DNA of 18,982 bases. Source: JALYJZ01 sp964476895 (GTDB lineage: Bacteria > Patescibacteriota > SICC01). Below the pieces are notes generated by a model that worked only from the letters and a program-made list of their open reading frames with translations, was not told the origin of the DNA and searched no databases. Where the stretch lies: contig CAYZCS010000013.1 of the NCBI GenBank assembly GCA_964476895.1, positions 1 through 18,982 of the forward strand. Reading direction: 5' to 3'. Each line of letters begins with the position of its first letter. Position 1 is the first letter of the stretch. Made by a program: the position numbers and the translations under genes. Positions 1 to 7,444 of this stretch are shown here, piece by piece.

Positions 1-1402
1 CGGTATCCTTCGGCCAGCCCATCGTCGAGAACGGCCAGAGCGCGGAGCTGAACCAGGTGTCGAGCGTATCCTCGCTCGGCTTGTAGCCGGCTTTCTTGGT
101 GAGCGATACGTCGCCCTTGTCATTGATGAACGCCGGCACCGGGTGGCCGAACCAGATCTGCCGCGAGATGCACCAGTCGTGGAGGTTTTCCAGCCACTGG
201 CGGTACGTCTTCCCGAACCGCTCCGGAACGAACTTCAGGTCGCCGTCTTCAACGAACCGGATCGCCTGTTCCTTGATGTCGGATACCTTCACGAACCACT
301 GTTTCGAGATGCGCGGTTCGATCACGTCGTCCGAGCGGTAGCAGCGGCCGACGGAGTGCTTCATCAGCTCTTCTTTCTTGAGGAACTTCTCGCGCTTGAG
401 CCAGTCCACGATCTTCTTCCGAGCCTCGAACCGGTCGAGCCCGGCCAGGGCCTTCCCGGCGGCGGCCGTCATCTTGCCGTCCTCGCCGATTACCTCCGGA
501 GCATCGAGCTTGTGACGCTTCCCGATCGCGTAGTCGGTCCGGTCGTGGAAGGGCGTGACCTTTACCGCGCCGGTCCCGTACTCGGGGTCCACCGCGTCGT
601 CCGCGACCACTTTGATCTTCCGGACGCCGCTGATCATCGGGACCTCGACCGTCTGCCCGACGAATTCCTTGTACCGCTTGTCCTTCGGGTGCACCGCCAC
701 CGCCGTGTCGCCGACCATCGTCTCGGGCCGGGTGGTGGCCACGGTGAACGGGCCGTAGGAAAGGTGGTAGAGTACGCCTTCCTGCTCCTGGTGCTCCACC
801 TCGTCGTCGGCGAGCACCGTTCGGCAGACCGGGCACCAATTCACCATGTAGCTGCCGCGATAGATCAGCCCTTTCTTGTAGAGCCGCTTGAACGCTTCCT
901 GTACCGCGGCGCGGCGCGGTTCGTCCATCGTGAAGGCGTTCCGGCTCCAATCGCAGGACGTCCCCATCGCCCGGACCTGCTCTTCGATCGTCCGCTTGTT
1001 CTCGAGGGCATACCGCATGGTCCGTTCCTCGAACTTCTTACGGCCGAGATCGTGGCGGCTTTTGCCTTCCTCGGCGAGCTGCTTGTCCACCATGCTGGCG
1101 GTCGCGATCGCGGCGTGGTCGGTGCCCGGGAGATACAGCGTGTCGAAGCCCCGCTTCCGGTGGTAGCGGATCAGCGCGTCTTCCAGCGCCAGCATCACGG
1201 CGTGGCCGCAGTGCAGCCGATCGGTGACGTTCGGCGGCGGCATGATGATCGTGTACGGCCGCCGGTCCTTGTCCGCCTGCTTCCGACCGTCCGACGCCGG
1301 CTTGAACGCACCCGATTTTTCCCATGCCGCATAGATCCGGTCCTCGTACGCGGACGGATCGTAGGCTTTGGGGAGCTCCTTCGGCTGCTGCGGTTTCGGC
1401 AT
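1..1402 (-). CDS. valS: Valyl-tRNA synthetase, N-terminal part (cut by window edge)
   Basis: Class I aminoacyl-tRNA synthetase that charges tRNA-Val in the cytoplasm. About 467 codons are visible from an ATG at 1402; the C-terminal part, with the KMSKS loop and anticodon-binding domain, lies outside the window. The ValRS version of the HIGH motif is seen as PPPNVTDRLHCGH (residues 55-67). It is followed by LPGTDHA, WCPVCRTVLADDEVEH, the editing-domain segment TRPETMVGDTAVAVHP, ISRQIWFGHPVPAF and DTWFSSALWPFSTMGWP. These separate it from IleRS and LeuRS. One oddity is Asp at the usual Gly after PPPNVT. A TAAGAT box ends 8 bases upstream of the ATG with no Shine-Dalgarno between, so the transcript looks nearly leaderless. 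It is divergent from the 1451 gene. Confidence 0.96.
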   Translation of the reverse strand, partial: MPKPQQPKELPKAYDPSAYEDRIYAAWEKSGAFKPASDGRKQADKDRRPYTIIMPPPNVTDRLHCGHAVMLALEDALIRYHRKRGFDTLYLPGTDHAAIATASMVDKQLAEEGKSRHDLGRKKFEERTMRYALENKRTIEEQVRAMGTSCDWSRNAFTMDEPRRAAVQEAFKRLYKKGLIYRGSYMVNWCPVCRTVLADDEVEHQEQEGVLYHLSYGPFTVATTRPETMVGDTAVAVHPKDKRYKEFVGQTVEVPMISGVRKIKVVADDAVDPEYGTGAVKVTPFHDRTDYAIGKRHKLDAPEVIGEDGKMTAAAGKALAGLDRFEARKKIVDWLKREKFLKKEELMKHSVGRCYRSDDVIEPRISKQWFVKVSDIKEQAIRFVEDGDLKFVPERFGKTYRQWLENLHDWCISRQIWFGHPVPAFINDKGDVSLTKKAGYKPSEDTLDTWFSSALWPFSTMGWPKDT

Positions 1403-1416
1403 ACGACCCCATCTTA
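1403..1416 (-). promoter_or_regulatory. Predicted valS -10 element, leaderless-type
   Basis: On the minus strand TAAGAT (1416 to 1411) is followed by 8 bases and then the valS ATG. No Shine-Dalgarno fits in the gap. I see no good -35 box 17 bp upstream. It lies back-to-back with the -10 of the divergent 1451 gene. Confidence 0.5.
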
Positions 1417-1438
1417 GCGGCGCGGGTGCCGCCCCGGC

Positions 1439-1450
1439 TATGATGGACGG
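1439..1450 (+). promoter_or_regulatory. Predicted -10 element of the 1451 membrane-protein gene
   Basis: TATGAT at 1439-1444 is followed by a 6-base gap and then GTG at 1451. Expected transcription start is at or next to the start codon. The matching -35 position would fall on the valS -10 box, so the two divergent promoters probably compete. Confidence 0.5.
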
Positions 1451-3472
1451 GTGATGAGGCGAATCATGCAATTCGGTTATGAGCGGCTGGCGGCCTATGC
1501 GGTGCTGGCGGCGGTCGGGCTGACGATGCTCTGGACGGTGTGGCCGTCACTCGGAAGCAGCGGCTATCTGGCTGCCTGGGACGCCGGCGGTCACTTGCTC
1601 AAGGCGGAATACTTCGCCACGGAATTGCTCCCCAGCCTGCGGCTCGACGATTGGTTCCCGACCTGGCACGGCGGCTTCGACCTGTTCCAGTACTACCCAC
1701 CGCTGCTCTACTACCTGCTCGGCCCGCTGACGTACGTCTTCGCGCCGGAACTGGCGCTCCGGGTCTTCACCGCGGCGCTCTGGGTCGGCCTGCTACCGGT
1801 GACGTACTATCTGCTCAGGAGCTTCGACCTCGGCCGGCTGCCGGCGGCGCTCGGGTCGGGCCTGCTGCTTTCGTTGAACGCGTCGTTCGGCGTGGGGCTC
1901 GGCGCGTTGTATGGCGTGGGCCTGCTTCCGAACGGCCTCGGGTTCATCCTCGCGATCTGGGCGCTCGGCCGGCTCAAGCGCGACCTCTTCGAGCTGCGGC
2001 CGGCGCCGAAAGTCGTCGTCACCGGCGTGGTGGTGGGATTATTGCTGCTGGCGCACACGTTCTCCGCCTACTGGTTCGGAGCGGCGGCGATACTGCTCGG
2101 TGTCGCCGCGGCCTGGGGACGGCCGGCCGGCCCGGTGGTCCGCCGTCTCGCCGTGGTGTTCGGGATCGGCCTGGCACTCTCCGCCTACTGGTGGCTGCCG
2201 CTGGCCGGCAGCTTCTCCGCCATGGGGGAAACGGGGTCGATCCAGGGACAGTCTCCCGGGGCGGCCCTGAAGGGGCTGCTGTTGGCGGAGGATTCCGGCG
2301 GCTGGGTGATCAGCCTGCTGGCGGTCATCGGGCTCGTCTACCTTTGGCTGCGCCGGCACTATCGCGAGCTGGGATTCTTCCTGGCGATCGGCGCGCTGAC
2401 CCTGCTGCTTTCGATCAACGCGATCAACGCGATCCTACCGTTCGGTGACGTGATCGGCTCCAGCCAGTTCATCCGGTTCCATGCGTTCTTCGCCTTGCTG
2501 CTCACGGTGTGGGCGGCGCTCGGGCTTGCCGGGCTCTGGTATGCCGTCGGGCGGTTGCCCCGGTATTGGCAGGCTCCGGGCATCGCCGCGTTCGCCCTGA
2601 CGGTGGGATTGATCGCGGCCTTCGTGGTCCTGCCCACGCTCTCCCAGAAGCGCCTGTTCATCCGGGTGGTCGAGAACGGACCGACCGCCGAGCTGCAGAC
2701 GCTTGCCGCTGAACTGCAACCCCGGCTCCGCCCCGGCGACTTCGTCCTGTCCGAATTCAACTGGGAATCCCGCTTTCTGCTCGGCTCGCCGCACTTCGTG
2801 AACCAGCGGCTTCCGCGGGAAGTACCGGGGCTCTGGGACCTCGACGGCAACTTCCCGGAAGGTACGCGCGGTTCCGCGCGGCCGGTCCTGATCGCATCGG
2901 CGATGGGAAGCGAGGGGTTCCTGGCGTCGCAGCGGGATTATCTCGAGGGGCGCGGGGTGCGCTTCATCATCAGCACGCATCCGTCCACCCGGGTCGTGCT
3001 CGACGCCCAACCCTGGCTCCGGGAAACGTGGAGCGGCACGATCCTGTCGCTCTATGAAGTAACGGGATTCGACCGACCGTTCGGACTTCCTCGGGGAGTC
3101 GGTGCCCGGCTCCAGGATGTCTCTTATGCAGACGGCCGATACCGGCTGGCGTTCGACCGGCTAGTGACGCTGCCGGCCGGGACCGCCTTCGCCGTGAGCC
3201 ACCATCCGTGGCTGCGGACAGAGGTGGACGGGGAGCGGGTCCGGACGGTCGGTCGCAACGGGCAGCTCGCCCTGGCGGAACCCGCCAAGGCCGACTCGCT
3301 CACGATCCGCTACGCGCCTCCGGCATGGGTCTGGGTCGCCCGGGCGGTCTCGCTGGCCGGCGTGGCCGTGGTAGCGCTCCTTGCCGTGCGGCACCGGGAT
3401 GTCACGGCGTGGCTGGGGTCGCGAGCGCGAGGCCGGGGTCGGCGGAAACGCGCGCCCGCGCCGCGTCGGTAA
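1451..3472 (+). CDS. Polytopic membrane protein, PTPS_related / GT-C-like family
   Basis: A 673-residue integral membrane protein with many hydrophobic segments spread over roughly residues 12-390, a soluble region at about 400-610, a further hydrophobic segment near 625-645 and an Arg-rich cytoplasmic-type tail. Residues 42-90 carry the conserved block AWDAGGHLLKAEYF, WHGGFDLFQ and YYPPLLYYLL. I associate this block with the poorly characterised '6-pyruvoyl-tetrahydropterin synthase related, membrane protein' family, which resembles GT-C glycosyltransferases. The family name does not imply pterin chemistry. A role in transferring sugar from a lipid carrier to an envelope polymer is inference. 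The start is GTG 1451, with ATG 1454 as alternative; both follow a -10 box directly. The 3' end overlaps the convergent tsaD by 71 bp. Confidence 0.85.
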   Translation: MMRRIMQFGYERLAAYAVLAAVGLTMLWTVWPSLGSSGYLAAWDAGGHLLKAEYFATELLPSLRLDDWFPTWHGGFDLFQYYPPLLYYLLGPLTYVFAPELALRVFTAALWVGLLPVTYYLLRSFDLGRLPAALGSGLLLSLNASFGVGLGALYGVGLLPNGLGFILAIWALGRLKRDLFELRPAPKVVVTGVVVGLLLLAHTFSAYWFGAAAILLGVAAAWGRPAGPVVRRLAVVFGIGLALSAYWWLPLAGSFSAMGETGSIQGQSPGAALKGLLLAEDSGGWVISLLAVIGLVYLWLRRHYRELGFFLAIGALTLLLSINAINAILPFGDVIGSSQFIRFHAFFALLLTVWAALGLAGLWYAVGRLPRYWQAPGIAAFALTVGLIAAFVVLPTLSQKRLFIRVVENGPTAELQTLAAELQPRLRPGDFVLSEFNWESRFLLGSPHFVNQRLPREVPGLWDLDGNFPEGTRGSARPVLIASAMGSEGFLASQRDYLEGRGVRFIISTHPSTRVVLDAQPWLRETWSGTILSLYEVTGFDRPFGLPRGVGARLQDVSYADGRYRLAFDRLVTLPAGTAFAVSHHPWLRTEVDGERVRTVGRNGQLALAEPAKADSLTIRYAPPAWVWVARAVSLAGVAVVALLAVRHRDVTAWLGSRARGRGRRKRAPAPRR

Positions 3473-4412
3473 GGGCCTCGTCCCGTTGCCAATAGGCGGC
3501 CAGGCCGATCATCGCGGCATTGTCGGTGGCGAGCTCCGGCGGTGTCAGGAGGAGCGGGACGGGAAGCCGCTTTTCCAGCGTTTTGCGCAGCAGACGGTTG
3601 GCGGCCACCCCGCCGCCGAGCAGCACCACATTCGGCTGGTGGCGCCTGACGGCACGGACCGCCTTTTCGACGAGCGTGTCGACGACTGCCGCTTCGAACG
3701 CGGCGGCGACGTCATTGACCAAGGCCGTGGTGATCCGCCGATTCCCCACGGTCTGGCGGACGGCGGTCTTAAGGCCGGAGAAGGAAACGTCGAGGTTGTC
3801 CTGGTCGAGCATCGGGCGCGGGAAGTTGAACGCCGAAGGATCGCCCTGAGCGGCCCGTTTGGAAATTTCCGGGCCGCCCGGATACGGGAGCCCGAGCAGC
3901 CGGGCCACCTTGTCGAACGCCTCGCCGCTGGCGTCGTCGCGGGTGGAGCCGATCAGCGTGAAGTCACCGTGCCCGTGCATCAGTACGAATTCGGTGTGAC
4001 CACCGGAGGCGACGATCCCGAGATACGGGAACCGGAATGCCGACTCGTCGGCAAGACAGGCATACAGGTGACCCACCAGGTGGTTCACTGGTATGAGCGG
4101 CTTGTCTTTGGCCAGCGCCAGCGCCTTTGCCGTTTCCACGCCGACTATCAGGGGACCGATCAATCCGGGACCGCGCGTAACCGCGATTGCATCGACGTCC
4201 GGCCACTCCATCTTCGCGTCGTCCATCGCCTTTTCGAGTACCGGAATGATCGTTTCCATCTGGGCTCGTGCGGCGACCTCCGGAACGATGCCGCCGGTCA
4301 CACGGTGCTTCGCGATCTGCGAACTTAAAACGCCCGATCGTACTTCACGGCCGTCAACGACCACCGCGGCGGCGGTCTCGTCACAAGATGATTCGATGGC
4401 GAGGATGTTCAC
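3402..4412 (-). CDS. tsaD: tRNA N6-adenosine threonylcarbamoyltransferase TsaD
   Basis: Transfers threonylcarbamoyl from TC-AMP to A37 of ANN-decoding tRNAs, normally with TsaB and TsaE. The 336 residues match the usual family length. Visible motifs are the N-terminal ASKHA start MNILAIESSCDETAAAV, the metal-binding NHLVGH (His111, His115), SGGHTE (137-142), DDASGEAFDKVARLLGLPYPGGP (159-181), FSGLKTAV (211-218), LLGGGVAANRLLR and PPELATDNAAM, with Asp297 as the likely third metal ligand. The start is GTG at 4412: MNIL is the canonical N-terminus, and TAGACT ends 6 bases upstream. The gene is divergent from FemAB, with 50 bp between start codons. It is convergent with, and overlaps, the 1451 membrane-protein gene. 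Confidence 0.97.
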   Translation of the reverse strand: MNILAIESSCDETAAAVVVDGREVRSGVLSSQIAKHRVTGGIVPEVAARAQMETIIPVLEKAMDDAKMEWPDVDAIAVTRGPGLIGPLIVGVETAKALALAKDKPLIPVNHLVGHLYACLADESAFRFPYLGIVASGGHTEFVLMHGHGDFTLIGSTRDDASGEAFDKVARLLGLPYPGGPEISKRAAQGDPSAFNFPRPMLDQDNLDVSFSGLKTAVRQTVGNRRITTALVNDVAAAFEAAVVDTLVEKAVRAVRRHQPNVVLLGGGVAANRLLRKTLEKRLPVPLLLTPPELATDNAAMIGLAAYWQRDEALTDAARARVSADPGLALATPATP

Positions 4413-4424
4413 GTTTCCAGTCTA
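4413..4424 (-). promoter_or_regulatory. Predicted tsaD -10 element, leaderless-type
   Basis: On the minus strand TAGACT (4424 to 4419) is followed by GGAAAC and then GTG. The block TAGACTGGAARC plus start codon is nearly identical to the one before the MurE-like gene at 5517-5531. GGA is present but too close to the start to serve as a normal Shine-Dalgarno. Confidence 0.55.
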
Positions 4425-4448
4425 CTGTAGGCCGGAGCGCGTACACGG

Positions 4449-4462
4449 TAAGCTGTATTGGT
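4449..4462 (+). promoter_or_regulatory. Predicted FemAB -10 element
   Basis: TAAGCT at 4449-4454 is followed by an 8-base gap and then ATG 4463. There is no Shine-Dalgarno in the gap and no clear -35 box. It is back-to-back with the tsaD -10 box, with 24 bp between the two hexamers. Confidence 0.5.
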
Positions 4463-5512
4463 ATGCAGGTCGAAGACCTTAGTAATGCCAGGGGGGCATG
4501 GAACAAGTTCGCACGCGCGAACCGCGGCGGCGTGCTCCAGAGTTACGAATGGGGCGCGTTCCGGGGGGAGCTGGAGTGGGAAGCCCGGTATCTCGGCGTC
4601 CGTGACGGCGACACGCTCCGGGTCCAGGCGCTGGTCCTGAAGAAAGGGCTCCCGGGCGGATACGCCTTCTACTATTGTCCGGAAGGACCGGTCGTACGGG
4701 GCGGCGACTGGCACGACGCCAAGAACCGGGAGGCGGTCGAAGCGCTGGTCCGGTATCTCGACGATCTGGCAAGCGAAGAGCGCGTCGTGTTCCTGAAGAT
4801 CGACCCTCACTTCGCCGCGGAGCAGTTCCCGGTCGACTGGCTCGACGAGGTCGGCTTCCGGGACAGTCCGGAGGATATCCAGGCCGCGATCGTCAGCGAG
4901 GTGGACCTCACCCCCAAGCTTGAGGACATCTTCGCGGGCTTCAAGCAGAAGGGCCGCTACAACGTCCGCAAGGCCGTGAAACACGGCGTGAAAGTCCGGA
5001 AGAGTACTGCCGCCAAGGATCTCGACATCTTCTATACGTTGCTCGAGGATACGGCGAAGCGCCAGGGCATTACCTACCGGGAGAAGTGGTACTACGAGCA
5101 GTTCCGCAAGCATCTGATGCAGGAACACGACGACGCCTGTTTCTTCATCGCCTCGCACGGCGGAGAGCCGGTAGCGGCGACGCTCTGTACGTTCTTCGGC
5201 GAGGAAGCGATTTACCTGTACGGGGGCTCAGTTGCCGCCGACCGCAACCTCTACGCGAGCTACCTCTGCCAGTGGGCGGGCATGGAGGAAGCGAAGCGTC
5301 GCGGCTGCAGCTTCTACAACCTCACGGGAATCGCGGCGACCGACGATCCGAACGATGCCTGGGCCGGCCTGCGCCAGTTCAAGCTGAAGTTCGGCGGCGG
5401 GCAGACCGGCCTGGTCGGGGCCCGCGATTACGTCTACCGGCCGATCGAGTACTTCCTGTTCACGAACGCCGACCGGGTGCGGCGGAAACTCGCCAAGCGG
5501 TCGGGGCGGTAG
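4463..5512 (+). CDS. FemA/FemB-family peptidoglycan interpeptide aminoacyltransferase
   Basis: A 349-residue member of the FemABX family, tandem GNAT-like domains that use aminoacyl-tRNA to add residues to the side-chain amine of the lipid-linked stem peptide. Seen directly: QSYEWGAFRGELEWEARYLGV (27-46), the basic segment KQKGRYNVRKAVKHGVKVRK (161-180), and the C-terminal hallmark running from YLYGGSVAADRNLYASYL through WAGMEEAKRRGCSFYNLTGI to GLRQFKLKFGG (251-312). The open frame continues upstream to 4268, but that part is antisense to tsaD. ATG 4463 is preferred because it gives the usual N-terminus and sits just behind a -10 box. The coiled-coil tRNA-synthetase-like insertion of FemA is not evident. 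It lies 16 bp from the MurE-like gene, which supports a cell-wall role. The amino acid transferred cannot be read from the sequence. Confidence 0.9.
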   Translation: MQVEDLSNARGAWNKFARANRGGVLQSYEWGAFRGELEWEARYLGVRDGDTLRVQALVLKKGLPGGYAFYYCPEGPVVRGGDWHDAKNREAVEALVRYLDDLASEERVVFLKIDPHFAAEQFPVDWLDEVGFRDSPEDIQAAIVSEVDLTPKLEDIFAGFKQKGRYNVRKAVKHGVKVRKSTAAKDLDIFYTLLEDTAKRQGITYREKWYYEQFRKHLMQEHDDACFFIASHGGEPVAATLCTFFGEEAIYLYGGSVAADRNLYASYLCQWAGMEEAKRRGCSFYNLTGIAATDDPNDAWAGLRQFKLKFGGGQTGLVGARDYVYRPIEYFLFTNADRVRRKLAKRSGR

Positions 5513-5516
5513 GCGT

Positions 5517-5528
5517 TAGACTGGAAGC
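5517..5528 (+). promoter_or_regulatory. Predicted -10 element of the MurE-like gene
   Basis: TAGACT at 5517-5522 is followed by GGAAGC and then ATG 5529, a 6-base gap. It lies in the 16-bp space after the FemAB stop codon, so the ligase may be transcribed both from FemAB read-through and from its own leaderless start. Confidence 0.5.
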
Positions 5529-6854
5529 ATGGAACGTCTCCTCGCACCGGTCCGGCGGCTGATTCCCGACCCGCTCTTGAACGCGATCCGAGTGCCGTAC
5601 CACTTCGGCTGGGCGCTGTTGGGAAACCTGATTTACGGGTTTCCCGCCCGAAAGCTCACGGTGATCGGTGTCACCGGCACCAAGGGAAAGTCGACGACGT
5701 CGTACCTGACCGCCAAGGTGCTGGAGGCGGGCGGCCACCGCGTCGGCCTGATCTCCGGCGTGATGCTGAAAGTCGGCCCCGAGGAGTGGCAGAACCCCAC
5801 CAGCCTGACGACGCTTGGCCGGTTCTCCAATCCGCGCCTGCTCCGGCGGATGGTGAAGGCAGATTGCACGCACGTGGTGATCGAGGTGACCTCGCATGCC
5901 CTGAACCAGTTCCGGGTGTGGGGCATCCCGTTCAAGACGGCGGTGCTTACGAACTTCAGCAGGGATCACATGGACCTGCACGGATCGCTGGAAAACTACC
6001 GCGCCGCCAAGGGAAAGCTGTTCAAGAAGCTGCGTCACGCCGAACAGAGTACGGCGGTGGTCAATGGCGACGATCCGGCGGCAGCCTACTTCCTCGAGTT
6101 TTTCGCGGATACCAAGTACGTCTACGGCACCACGCAGCAGGCTCGGAACATCCTGCCCTTGGCCCGGATGGTGATTGCCGAGGACATCAAGCTCACGTCG
6201 GACGGCAGCACCTTCACCGCCAGGAACGACGAGGCGGTGCCGGTCACGCTGGGCCTACCGGGTGCGTTCAACGTGTCCAACGCCCTCGCGGCGATCTCGG
6301 TCGGCCTGGCCCATGGCGTGAAACCGAGGCAGATTGCCGACGGGATCGGGGCCATGCGGAACGTGCCGGGGAGGATGGAACGCGTCGAGGCCGGCCAGCC
6401 GTTCACGGTAATCGTCGACTTCGCCCACACGCCGAAGTCCTATGAGACGGTCCTCAAGACGTTGCGAGAGATCACCACGGGGCGGCTGATCTCGGTCCTG
6501 GGAGCGTACGGCGATCGCGATTCCAGCATGTTCCCGAAGATCGGCAAACTGGCCGCGGAGCACTCGGACCGACTGGTGGTGACCGAAGACGATCCCGGTA
6601 CCGAGGATCCGGCGAAGCTTACGGAACTGCTGCTCAAGGGGGTGACGGAGGGGGGCATGACCCCGGATGACTACGAGATCGAGATGGACCGTCGGAAGGC
6701 GATCAGCCGGGCGCTCCGCCAGGCCAAGCGAGGCGACACCGTCGCCCTGCTCGGCAAAGGCGCGCAGCTGATCATGCGGTACGGCAGCGGTAACCGGCCG
6801 TGGGACGAACGGAAAGTCGCGGCCGAGGAGTGGCAGAAGCTCGCCAAACGGTAA
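5529..6854 (+). CDS. murE: MurE-like Mur ligase with reduced N-terminal region
   Basis: An ATP-dependent amide ligase of the Mur family, most like MurE, which adds the third stem-peptide amino acid to UDP-MurNAc-dipeptide. The 441 residues show the ATP P-loop GVTGTKGKSTT (47-57), TSHALNQFRVWG (121-132), TNFSRDHMDLHG (141-152), the central-domain AFNVSNALAA (246-255), and C-terminal-domain VDFAHTPKSYETVL (296-309) and LGAYGDRDSSMFPKIG (324-339). The UDP-binding domain 1 of about 90 residues is missing; only some 45 residues, partly hydrophobic, precede the P-loop. The position equivalent to the DNPR motif reads DDPGTEDP (354-361), so the Arg that contacts diaminopimelate is absent, which argues for lysine or another substrate. 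The CapB/MurT side of the superfamily is a less likely alternative. It follows FemAB closely. Confidence 0.85.
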   Translation: MERLLAPVRRLIPDPLLNAIRVPYHFGWALLGNLIYGFPARKLTVIGVTGTKGKSTTSYLTAKVLEAGGHRVGLISGVMLKVGPEEWQNPTSLTTLGRFSNPRLLRRMVKADCTHVVIEVTSHALNQFRVWGIPFKTAVLTNFSRDHMDLHGSLENYRAAKGKLFKKLRHAEQSTAVVNGDDPAAAYFLEFFADTKYVYGTTQQARNILPLARMVIAEDIKLTSDGSTFTARNDEAVPVTLGLPGAFNVSNALAAISVGLAHGVKPRQIADGIGAMRNVPGRMERVEAGQPFTVIVDFAHTPKSYETVLKTLREITTGRLISVLGAYGDRDSSMFPKIGKLAAEHSDRLVVTEDDPGTEDPAKLTELLLKGVTEGGMTPDDYEIEMDRRKAISRALRQAKRGDTVALLGKGAQLIMRYGSGNRPWDERKVAAEEWQKLAKR

Positions 6855-6879
6855 GCTTGGCAGCCGATGCGCCGGGGAG

Positions 6880-6893
6880 TAAACTCGAATCAA
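6880..6893 (+). promoter_or_regulatory. Predicted -10 element upstream of the 6894 gene
   Basis: TAAACT at 6880-6885 is followed by an 8-base AT-rich gap and then ATG 6894, the same geometry as valS and FemAB. A second box, TAAGCT 6852-6857, lies 9 bases before ATG 6867 and overlaps the end of the MurE-like gene. Confidence 0.4.
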
Positions 6894-7424
6894 ATGAATA
6901 TACACGGGCCTGATACAGCCCCCGAACACGACGGCAACCGATCCGCCCCTGGCGGGTCTTTTTTAAATCCGGAGAGGGATGCCGGATTCATGACCCTGGC
7001 GGAAGCGGCGACGTACGACACCTGGCGGGAGATCGCGCATGGTTCGGTGGGGTCCGGCGTTCGTTGCTACGACGGCATCGGTCAGCCCGAGGGGCGCTTC
7101 AATCGGTACGTCTTGGTGCCGCGCGCGATCCGATGCAAAACGGGGAAAGAGATTTGGCAGGCCATGGAAACACATCTTGTCCCTGACGGTACGGTCACCG
7201 TCATCGACGGGGCCGAGGCGGTGGAGTTTGACGGAGCCGAGTTTAGGGAGGCGCTTGCTCCTGACCGGTTGGCGCAAATCATGCGGGCCGCTGACGAAGC
7301 GCATCGTGAGCGGAACGAGACGGGCGGCCTGATCGCGGACGTACTCCGGGCGGTCGAAGAGATGCGCACCGATAAGGAGCTCGCGGTGGTGCGTGAAGAG
7401 CTCAAATCGCCAGCGGTCGCGTAA
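6894..7424 (+). CDS. Protein of unknown function
   Basis: I do not recognise this 176-residue protein. It is soluble and acidic, with no signal peptide or membrane segment. The middle has a YVLVPRAIR / GKEIWQAMETHLVPDGTVTVIDG stretch (numbering varies with start), and the C-terminal third is helical and charged (LRAVEEMRTDKELAVVREEL). The start is uncertain. ATG 6894 sits 8 bases behind a TAAACT box. ATG 6867 is 27 bases further upstream. ATG 6990 lies beyond an intrinsic terminator and has GGAGAGG 12 bases upstream. The first 32 codons from 6894 have noticeably lower third-position GC than nearby genes and contain the terminator hairpin, so they may be leader rather than coding. It lies between the MurE-like gene and polA with no obvious functional link to either. 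Confidence 0.6.
   Translation: MNIHGPDTAPEHDGNRSAPGGSFLNPERDAGFMTLAEAATYDTWREIAHGSVGSGVRCYDGIGQPEGRFNRYVLVPRAIRCKTGKEIWQAMETHLVPDGTVTVIDGAEAVEFDGAEFREALAPDRLAQIMRAADEAHRERNETGGLIADVLRAVEEMRTDKELAVVREELKSPAVA
6940..6964 (+). terminator. Intrinsic terminator downstream of the MurE-like gene
   Basis: GATCCGCC (6940-6947), loop CCT and GGCGGGTC (6951-6958) form an 8-bp stem with one G-T wobble, followed directly by six T residues (6959-6964). It probably ends the FemAB/MurE-like transcript. It also lies inside the open frame of the 6894 gene if that gene starts at 6894, so it could act as an attenuator there. Confidence 0.75.
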
Positions 7425-7444
7425 TCGACAGGGGTGGTCGGGCG

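Noticed and set aside
143..1417. A 424-codon plus-strand frame opposite valS
   Set aside because: valS motifs on the minus strand are unmistakable; the plus frame is a GC-driven shadow.
4268..4462. Upstream extension of FemAB into tsaD
   Set aside because: This part is antisense to the conserved N-terminus of TsaD, and the family start fits ATG 4463.
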